The notes under the pieces are model-generated. The model saw only the letters and a list, made by a program, of their open reading frames with translations. It was not told where the DNA came from and ran no database searches. From Loripinus fragilis (lineage: Eukaryota; Mollusca; Bivalvia; Lucinida; Lucinidae), in NCBI GenBank assembly GCA_964019695.1, contig OZ026518.1, positions 82,269,950-82,333,949 on the forward strand: DNA of 64,000 nt, read 5' to 3'. Position numbers and translations under genes: made by a program. Positions within the stretch are counted from its first letter, which is position 1, and each line of letters opens with the position of its first letter. Shown piece by piece: positions 51,201 to 62,800 of this stretch.

Positions 51201-54200
51201 TTTTAAATCAAGTATTTGCCGCTTTCTCATTAATATTTTCTGTTATGTACATGTAACTCCTGCATTTACCTATATATGGATTATCAGGACAGTCCTTATA
51301 AAACGTGAGTATGTTTTATTCACTCAGGATTACAACATGTAACCAGCATGAGGCTGATAATCATAGGGACCTCTGACACTTTGATAGGGTATTTGTCCAA
51401 AATCATGAGCATTTTAATGATCTTTTTGTTGTTGTTTTCCTATCTGATTTGTTATGAAATATTTTGAAGTGCAACTGTAGTCCATATTCAACCTTGAGGA
51501 CAATGTATTTACCTGGTGCAGTAATATGCAGCAATGTACTATAACCATTCATACACGCGTAAAGTACACCTTGTCAAGGGCCATGTTGTTTATGTGTATT
51601 GGATAGATACAGTCCATGTGCAAAATAATCTACCAACTGAATTTAGTAAAAGGTCAATTTTCATAATCTAAGGAAAAATATGCTAAAAACGTTGTAATAT
51701 TTCATGACTAATGGGTTATGAAAAGGAAGTTTACTTGTACTAATTATTTCTTGATACTGGAAAAAAAGATTTTTAAGAGAGCACACCAAAAATCGAAATG
51801 CTAATGTTCCCGCTCGTCCACACGTCACATATTGGGATGTGGGATATCATTCCCCCCACCCACCCCCCCCCCCCCCCCCCCGCGAGTTCCAACTAGCTTT
51901 TCACATATATTATGTAAAAATGTTAACACACTTACGTGCAAAAGGATTAGTTGGGCCTCGGGGGGAATAATATTTTAAAAAATAGTTTTCTTTTTCCTAT
52001 ATGTGTAATACAAAAAGTGACCATTTTAATCCAAAAATAAAGCCGTACATTCATGGAAATGGGAAATCAGATGCAAAATCATAAAATAGAGACCAACAGC
52101 GAGCTTATAAATGAAGATGGAAGCATTTGATCGACTTTAATTTTTATCAAAATTATAGGCAGTGATACATTGTGATTCCCATTACCACCGTCAGAGGTCC
52201 TTTTACACTTCTATTTTACCATTACAAAAGCAGCATTAAAGTGTTGAGAAGAAACAACCAATTTTGGAAACATACAATTTTTTGGGCAACACTTAAGATC
52301 CAAATGGGTTTCACAGAATGTGGTATTCCATCAATGTCTGTATTGTTTTCTGCAATAATTAAATCTTCATGGGCCAATTATACTATACAGTTTTAACATA
52401 ATAACGTTTGCCCTCTCTCTATATGAAATGGGCAACCTAAACTTACATGCATGGATCCAGAAAGTTTTGTCAGAGAAGTCCAACTTTAACAACGTTTTTT
52501 TTTTCTAGTTGATAAGTCGAGGAAGGATCCAAATACCACTATAAGCGGGCCATCATCGACGCGCCAGCGAAACGCCATTTAAATGGCGTTTCGCTGGCGT
52601 GCCGATGATGGCCCAACATTTAGCTTTGTGCTTTTCAAGGGATCCGGACCAGTATTGCTAAGATACCCTATATTTTTGTGATTTTTAAGGGGCGGACCCC
52701 TGTCCCTCCTCTGGGTTCGTGCATGACTTAGGCAAATCTAATTGAGCGGACAATCACATCAGATATGAAGGGATAAATAAGAAAAAAGACATACATTATT
52801 TCATTTATACCTTGAGTGCAGAACAGACCTTCCCAGCCAGGAAGACATCCTGTTTTGCAGATTCCATTCACTGGATCACAGGAAGTTTTTGATAAACATT
52901 TGCCACATTCTCGTGCACAATTTTCTCCAAATGAACCGGAAACACAACCTGTAATAAAACATACCATAATAGACGAAACACTTACTCTTAAATATAGCCA
53001 TTGGCTAAATATAGGTTTAGATAATCAAAAAGTTTCAGCGTTAAATTGTAAATATTTTCTTACCCATCAGTTTTAACATATGTTTTGGGTGCTCAAAAGA
53101 ACCGTCTCATTGAGACGGTTCTTTTGAGTACCCACAACATCTGTTTTGGTTGAGAAATAAGAAAATCAAATTTTCGTTACGTACTCTTAACTAAAGACCT
53201 GCAGCGGCTTCCACACATTTTGAGCCAATCATCGTCGTTTTTACATTTAAAGGTTTGTGGCCATATAGTGCAAACCACCCATAACGTAAATATAACAAAA
53301 TCTTATTTTCGAGTAAATCTGCGCCAAAAACGCCATTTCAAAATTATTATAGTGTCATATAATTAATACGTAAAATCAACAAAAAATCCGTGCGGCTGTT
53401 TTATTAAAATTCAACTTTTTGCGAAATAGCGATATTAGTAATAGCCTTGTATTTTGTGTCACTTTCCAATTTTTGCTTGATAAATTCAAATGTACATGAG
53501 CACCCATGTAAATTCCCTGTTTATTTCATGCAATATTACACATCTAAAGTTTAAAACAGCTGACTCATCTCTCGCATGACACGTTTTATCATCAGTTCTT
53601 CTTAGCATTGGGGAAGAAAAAATGGAAAAAACTGCATTAATTGAGTCAAGACTCATACATAATCAGTAGTTTTCGAGGACTAATGAGATTTATTAAGCTC
53701 AAACAATCTCAATTTGAAACGACTTAAGAAAACGGTATAAGCTTAAAATATGTAAATTGATCAAAAGTTCAGATAAGCAAATATTTTTGGTGTTAATGTG
53801 ATAATTTTTATCCACGAGTATAAACATATGTTTTGGGTACTCAAAAGAACCGTCTCTATGAGACGGTTCTTATGAGTACCCACAACATATACTTTTGTTT
53901 AAGAAATCAAAAACATATTTTTCGATTACCTCCTCTTATCTGGAGGCCTGTCAGCAAAAGGCTTTACCATAATCATCTAATGAAGACCAATTAGTTATGT
54001 AGGCGCGTGACAGCGTAATAGCATGACTTGCATCTGTTGTCAACAAAGCTTTAAAGGATAGTTTTCTTATTTTTCTTTGAATGAAGAAAGAATAAAAGCA
54101 ATCAACACGGTTCCAACATTATAAATCATCTCGTTTTGTCGTGCGTGAAACACTTTACAATTAACGCAGAAAAAATGACCATGACCTTCTTCTATCTAAA

Positions 54201-57200
54201 ACAATGAATATCTTTTCATTTTGTACTTAATTAAGCATCGTAATTTGGAGAATATGCAGTCTTTTCTTGCAAGGAAGAATCCACTAAATGCTGAATCAAC
54301 CAAACTATAAAATATTTTGTCTCCTTTATTTCGTTCCGTTATTTGCTCTTTCCACGAGAATCACTTCTTAGCAGGTTAGTAGAATTCAAACGGTTTTTCT
54401 ATGAGGCGAACAGCCAAGCAAAACAGAGCAATCTATCTACATCACCCCTGGTTCTAGCATTGCAAGTACTTGATATTGCACTGTCAATTGTAAAATGTCT
54501 ACTTATGCATTGACCGTTTGACGCACATTTGTTTTACGATGAATTACCATGTTCACAACCATATGCTTATACATTAGGGTGGTGTCCTTCCTCGACAATT
54601 TTAGCTTTATTACTATGTTCTTTAAAATTAGAAACATTATTTCTAAAATAGAAGATAAAATGTTACAGACTTTGCAGCTTTAAGTTTTTTGTTTGTTGCT
54701 GCTCCCATTACAATGTGGGAAAGTTTTGTGTTTGGTCCAGGTTTAATGATGTGGCTCTATGTGTCATTTCTAGTTTTTTTTGAGAATCATCGCGTTGTAG
54801 AAGGGAAAGCTGATAACTTAGCTTATCAGTTACCGCTCATATCAATTGCATTGACATTACACGTTGACCTGATAAACGTAGTCTATCTCATGGCATGTGC
54901 CTTTATCAGGTCATTATAGCGTTGCGTTTTTGAATGACGTCGTCGACACAAAAATCGATAATATTGTCATAACCGTTAGTTTCAAAAGTAAATCAGCTTT
55001 AATGAGCGATTAATAGAAAACCAGGTTTGTGTCTTTTGATATCAAGTGTACCAGGCAAGTAAACTTGATATCAAAAGATGTGGTCAACTTGATATCAAAA
55101 GACGCTAACCAGGCTTTGCCTTGTACACTTGATATCAAAAGAAGCGAACATGGATCTGCCTGGCAAACTTGATATCAAAAGACGCAAACCTGGCTTTGCC
55201 TGATTAACTTGAAATCAAAAGACGCGAACCTGGCTTTGCCTGGTTAACTTGATATCAAAAGAGGCAAACCTGATATTCTCTATTTATTTTCAAAATTTAC
55301 AGACAACAGACAAACTTGTGGCATCAAGAGTACGATAAATAGAAAAGGTGGGTAAGCTAACAATTTACATATTTACACGATTGTGTCATACCCTAGCAAT
55401 CCTTGCTCGTTTTTCTGATATATTTTTTGTGCCAATCAAGTTTAACGATCAGCTTGCTGAGGAAGAGTGAGCTGTTTGCTTTACTCATTTTTTTCTTAGT
55501 TGTATATTTAAGAATGAAAAGCAGCGCCGAAAATAAACCCCAAACACAAGGACAGCAACAAACAAAATATATACATGTAGCTGTTGTGTTTGGGATTTCA
55601 TGTTTTGTTCTAATATGTAATGGTGCTTTGTGTTTTTTTTCCAGTTTAGCGATCAACTTACTAAGGATCAGATTGCTGCATTGTAAAATATAAGTGCAAC
55701 TTTACACAAAATTTGGTGACAACTGAGCTGCCACTGATATTCGTGTAACCTTTTAATTGCTTTCGGTTGTATTGGTCCGGAGAATACTGAACACCAACAA
55801 TAACAGGTAAAAATGCTATGTTTTACACTTGAGAAATGTTAACCTCAAAAAATAGGGCATGCCACAATTACCAAAGACAGCATTTGGTAAGGAAAAGAAC
55901 TGTTAGTTTACACAAAGTGGTGGCAACCGAGCTGTCTATTACACTTATTATTTAACAGTATGTTTTCTTAATTGATTATGGTATTGTTGGTTACATCATC
56001 TAGGTTATTGAGTACTTAAGGTTGGAAAGTGATATGTGAATGTGACATTTCCTGGTCATATGCCCTAAATTTGAGTATACATACTTTTGGTGCATGCCGA
56101 TCCCTGCCATCCTGGCTTACAGCCTTTTGCACATATTCCATTTATTGGGTCACAAGATGATCCATCTAAACAATGACCACATCTCTCAACACAGGACTGT
56201 CCGTATCTACCCAATTCACAGGCTGTGAGATAATAAACAATCTGAACGCTAGTATTGAATTCATTCTATGATAAATAAATAAAGCAGTTCATATCTCAAG
56301 AATGAAACAGAGAGTATATCATATCTTTTTGTAAAGATTGAAAAAGCAAAACAATTTGAGTCTGGTTTTAGGAAATAAGAAACAAGTGAAAATATGTACC
56401 TTAGCAATTATTAACAAGAGCTGGGCTGCAAGTAAGGCTTTCAGTATACCTCCATGAATATCATGTTCTTCCTTAAATTTGCTCAAAGCTTTAATTGACC
56501 AAAATAAAAAGGACCAATATAAGTAAAGGTAAAGATAAACAATAACAAGGAACTGTTACTAGCAAAACAATAGTCATTTTATAGATATGGAAAAGTCCAA
56601 ACATGTGTAAGTTAAAAATGATGTAAATTTATCATTTTTATCATTAAACTTCCGCCTGCATATTTTCAATATGTCTGTAATATACCTGCAAAGTATTAAT
56701 TGGATACATTGAAATCTATAGCTAATTTCATACCGAGTTTTCCCGATATTTTCCAATTAACTCTGAGCTCTCCCGATTAGAAAAATATCTGACCGATCAA
56801 AAAACTTCCCAACAACGTGACGTATATTTAAATTAGCATTGCAGATACCCAATGTCGACAAGTGGAAACGTGAATTTATGTAGTTTTCGGTTATATTAGG
56901 AATTTCTATCGCTAGATTGACTTGATAGCTCGATGCGACATTACCAATGATGTTTTGACGATATTTTGAGTAACTCCTCAAATGGTGAAATGATTACATA
57001 AACACCGACTCAGTCAGTAACACCAGTACTGTGACGTACTAAATACTGACGTCATCAGCCCGTAAACAACCTCTGGTGCTGTTTGAAAAACATAAAATTG
57101 GTTTTCGAGATAACAATAAACATACAAAGCGGTTCTAAATGACCCCTTACAACTAATCTAAACTTCGTATGCAATATATACGAGCCTGTTTGCTTACAAA

Positions 57201-59821
57201 ACAGAATTTCTTTTGGTGTTTTGATGCTGGCCTCGACCACATGGCTGCTCGGTCTCGTGGTTATGGAACAAATTTCGATTGGCCGAGAGTCATGTGATAT
57301 AAGTACATGTGACTTGAGTCCCGATGGAAATCCGGAAAAATACGGAAGGCCTATGAAATCAGTTATAAGAGGTGTTGATTTCACAAAGTATGAACTATCT
57401 GCCATTATTCAATCTGTGCAGTGGTCGAGAAATGGCTAAGTTAAAATTGCTGTAGATTAATCAAACATTATTTTTCCTCATTAAACTCCAACATGCACAT
57501 ATTCAATATGTCTGTAACATATCTCCAGAGTATAAAAAGGATACACTGAACGCTCTAGGAGGAGTTATGTTCATAGAACGAAGCACTATCAGCCTTAACT
57601 CGATATGTGCAGTGGTCGAGAATTGGCTAACTTAAAATGCTGTAAATTTATCTAAAATGATATTTGCATTATTAAACTTCCACATGCACAGATTTAATGT
57701 GTCTATAACATAGCTGCAAAGTATTAAATGGATACACTGAATGCTCTAGGAGGAGATGCTTTCACAGAGTATGCACTACCAGCCTTATTGCAATACAAAG
57801 TGGCATAACTCTTGTAATACTTATCTTTAAGTCCCATTTTTTCCTACTACACATGCGTTGTCAAACGGTTAAGGTGTAGTGCAAATTTGATTAAAAACGG
57901 ACAAAAGCTACATAAGTTATTTAACAAAAATCTTGACATGCTGACATAAGGACGAAATGAGGGACATGCCGAAAACAGTGTACCCCCCTAAACTACGTTT
58001 GCTGGGGACAGTATACTCCCAAACCTACGCTTGTTAGGGTATAATGATATGTTGTCTAAATTGTTCATTATAAAAGTATTTAGATCTAATACTCCTAGCA
58101 AAATAAATATTTTCGAGAAAACATGTTATGATAAAACTCTAATCATTATATGTGTATTGAACGATTGCAGTTACACGGATTTCCAGATAAAGGAGGATAT
58201 TTGAAAATTGTTTATCTTAATTCTCAACTAAAACACATCTTTAAACTGATGGGTAAGAAAATAATAACACTTACACTCTAAAAAGCGTGCATATTTGGAC
58301 CTACGTTACAGTCGTGGTCCAAAAGGCGTTGCCCTGCTAACCTTAAAGTTGTTATGATCTTTAAAAGTAATGAAAATAAAGCATAAAACATACGTTGCAT
58401 GCATAACAGCCCGGTCCATCCAGGATCACAGCCATCAGGACATGTTCCGATCAATCTGTCACAAGATGATCCATTCTTACAATGACCACATCTGGTACCA
58501 CAGTTCTGGCCATACCTCCCACTTTCACATTCTGTAATTAGAATTGTTAGGCATGTAAGCAACAGGAGCAAATGGCTCGAACTTGAAGCGGAATGCTGTT
58601 CGCGGTCGATACGAGAGTATGGAAAATAAAAAGTAAAAGTATAAATATACATATATATGGCTTTTATGTTAGTCTTCTTATATAATGCTTACGTATTTGC
58701 TTGCGGAGAGGAGGGTGGATCTTAGAAGAAATTAGCGTTTGGCTCGCAATGGTCGAAGGGGGCTGGGAGGGGGGCACATGCGGTACTAAGTGAGAGGCTA
58801 AGGAGATGAACATGAGAGCAAGATAAGACACATATGCCCTGGAGACAGTGTTCAGCGCTCGTGACGCACTTAGGAGAAAAAACCTAGCCATAACTCTAAC
58901 ATTATAAATCAGAAGTATAGTTAGTATCAAGCTTTGGGCACAACACCTGCAACATTTTGTGTTATTAACTTCTAACAGTCTGTAACTTCATTGGAACGGT
59001 TTGTTTAGTTAAGTACAAAGTATGACTTTATTTTATCATGTTTATTTATCTTCTTTCCATTTTCAGGTGGAAGCTATACAGATCATCTATTGAAATTTCC
59101 GATTGTAAAAAATGGCTTCAAAATAAAAAAAATAGATAAATAAATAAATAAAAAACAAAACAAAAAAAAACATTCTGCAATTAGAATATATACATATGAG
59201 CCAGCTCAAGAGCTTTAGTCACTTATCACATATGCACAAGCCCATTCTTTAAACAGTGCACGGTCTGGCTATATACAAATGATGTGGGGGTAGAACTGTT
59301 TAAATTTGGCTAGAGCTTTTGAGTGCGAGCAGTGTATGCTCTGGCAAAACTGCGCATACAGGCAGTATTATTCCAACAAAGGCATTTTTTAATTGAAATG
59401 TAATATCAGACATTCAGCTTTATGTGATTTTTGCTCTTCGGCACTTGAAAGTCAATCACCTTTTATTGGGAATGTATTCATGTACAGCATATTGGACAAA
59501 ATCCGTATTCTTACAGAAATATAATGTATTTATCCAAATTAACTTAAGAAAATATATTGCATGGTATTGCGGAACAAACAAATATAACAGAAATTCAAAT
59601 AAAAAACTTCATAATTTTGCTTGAAAATATTTTCATTTTCAAACATAAATATAAAAAAAATACGCTTTAAAACACACCTCCGTGAGCGAATCTCAACAGA
59701 GAAAGAATTTCATTTCATGAAAGACAGACTTGCTCATTTCAACAATAAAGGGGTAATCTCAGAGTGTTGTTATAGTATAAAAATACAATACAACATAACA
59801 CGTTTTACTTAAAAGGCGACA

Positions 59822-59877
<56 letters not shown>

Positions 59878-62800
59878 ATATTTAAGAAAGAATAGATGCT
59901 TGAAAAATTCCAATTGTGCTGTACTACACAAATTTGTGTTCTTTTTTAAATAATTTCTTTTTTTAAAAAAATACTTTGTGTACTTGCTATTTTTCTAGTT
60001 TTCCCTTTTGCTATTCTAAAATATTGCTGGAACCTTTTTGTAAAAGGTACAAAGTACTAGTATGGAGACAGTGTAAATTTTGTATAGAAAAGCTATTGGA
60101 TCATATTAACATGTATATATTGCTGTGCGTCACATATTTTATATTATGTTTGATATATGAATGCTCATCTATGTCCATAATGTGTAGGTTTCAGAAATAA
60201 AGATTAAAGACAAATAAAGAAGAAAAAAGAAGGGTATATTCACAAGGGTGTTCAGTATTGCAATATACCCACTACTCACTGGCCACTCAAGAAGTGAGAC
60301 TGGTAGCTGTAATATTATAAAGCAATAATTGTATACAATTTTACTTCTTAAACCATTCAATTTGTATCAAATAAAAGTACTTTAGATTCATATGTACTGT
60401 TCTCACACACAATACTCTAGCTTCACGCAATTAATGGGTCTCTGCATTTTAAGTAAGTTCAGAATTTAATTGCTAATAAAATTAATTAGAAAATAAGATC
60501 TAAAAAAGCATTTTAAAGATTGACTTGAATGGCTTCAGATTCCATCTATGCGTATATATGTATGCATAAGTGTAAACACAGCTGGCTTTATCTAGAGGGA
60601 AAAACTATCCCGCCCATTAAATTGTTTTCTGCCCTAGACCTATTCTGAATTACGCCCACAAAATTTCTGATTTACGCTGATTCATCACATTTGCATATTT
60701 CAACCCTATTTAGCAGGCTGATCTGAGTCTTTCCTAGACGAATCCGTTATTTGAATGGATCTGTTCATTATGATAATTAACATCTCGACTGCAGCAGACG
60801 GCATGTTTGTGATACTTTTCTTGATATTCAGGATAAAGATAAAAGCAATTTAATCGTCTGCCATCAAACTATTCAAGCGAAATATTAAAGTAAGTAAGGG
60901 TGCAAAGATCAGAAATCGATACAATCAAGTACCACACCTGACACAGGATACCAATGGGAAAGTGACAAACTCACAGTTAGACACCACAAACGAGGGCCAA
61001 GAGGTCAGCCCTTTCCCAGCAGGTGACCACAAGGCATATATAAACAGACGCGCACAAAGGCATAGCAAACGCAAGACAGAAAAAACATAAAAGATCCACA
61101 AAAGAAGTACCGCCTTGGAACGATGAGTAAAATATTTTACTGGGGGGCTTAAACCGGTTTTGTGAGGCGCCAACCTCACCCTTTATTCAGATGTTGATCA
61201 AGACTCATAGATATTTGGTTTGCATGTAATCTTATTCCGATTCTCAAAGCATCAGAAATTTTTATGCTGCAAAAGTTATTGACGATTTATTCGGTTACCT
61301 GTATGACAGTCATCTCCAGCAAAACCGGAAATGCACCCTGAAGTACAGCTACCATCTCTTGTTTCGCAGCGTTCGTTCACATCTAAGCAATTGCATGTCT
61401 TCGTGCACGTTTCTCCAAACGTGAAAGGGCTGCATTCTGAAAAAAATATTTAAATTTTAACAATCTGTGATAATTTGCGCACTATTTTCTGACAACTTAA
61501 AACCTCATTTTGGTATTGCAACATGATGAGGATTGTAAAAGATTGTGACGGGGATAGACAAGTGATGGAATGCCGTAAAGTGCAATCCCTAATCAGCTCC
61601 TGGTTTACATTATGTGCTCGAGACTAGCTGTCAAAATATTTAGAGCAAAATCGGTTAAGCGTTTTCAGTTTCAAATCTGATTATGCCTCCTTCTGATTTG
61701 AAAGCTTTACCTGAGACATGAGACAAATAACCAGTAAGCATTTAAAAGCGAGCCGATAGTTTGCTGGCTGCGTAGCTGGTTGTGTGAACATGAATTTTAA
61801 CATATATGTAAATATGTCATAACACATATCATACAAATAACTAGTAGTGTGTACATTCTTGAATGTGAGTTTGTACATATACATATGCCGAGAATAACAT
61901 GCCACACACTGTTAGTTTTTGTATTTCACATTTAACAAAAGTGCTTTAATTGTAAGCCAAATTTTTGTTAATCATAAATACTCATAAGTTGCCATGGTTT
62001 ACAAATTTTTTTCTGCATGATCCTCAATCATTAAGTAATAAATTGACTGCTGTAGCTCATTATTGCATGGAATATAAAACATCAGATCTCAACTTACCGT
62101 ACATTAAACTCACAGATACCTTAATAATGTTATACCCTGATGAACGTTGATTTCAGACAAAAAAAGCAAACAAGAGCTAACCCGCTACTTGGTGCAAACC
62201 ATAAAATATGAATCGCATTTCCCTAACCCCTAGGTACAGCTTGAGCATCATTTAGAGGTGGTCAAAACGGAAGCCTGTCAAATATATAGTATACTGTTTT
62301 TAACAACATGCTTAGCTTCAAAAGAGTGGGTGTAATGGGAAACTATTGCTTGAATGCTGTTCATTTTCTTTAATTCCAAATGCAACATAATCATTCAGTA
62401 AAACCTGCCTTACGCGGCCACTCAAAAAGAAGACAAAAAATGGTTTTCAAGATCGATAATCACTTTATGCAGGTCGAAAGTATTGCAGAATGCCCCAAGA
62501 GAGCATTCTGCAATACTTTCGACCTTCATTAAGCTACCATTTATAGTTCAGAACTTTGTTTTGTCTATTTTTGAGTGGCCGCTTAAGACAGGTTTTACTG
62601 TATTCTTAAAAGAGTTGCTTATTGACCTCTGCCAATCCTCCTTAGTCCACCCAGGGTGATACAAAATGATACATTTCAAGTTGCATTGTCCAACGGACCA
62701 CAACCATTTCGTTAAAGATGGACCACAGTAACCGCAATTCATAATAACACCATTTTTTTTTTAGCTTACCGTGTATTTTGAAATCACATATACTAACAGG

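Noticed and set aside
57055..57405. 116-codon minus-strand frame
   Set aside because: No domain or splice support; adjacent to repeat units and open on both strands.
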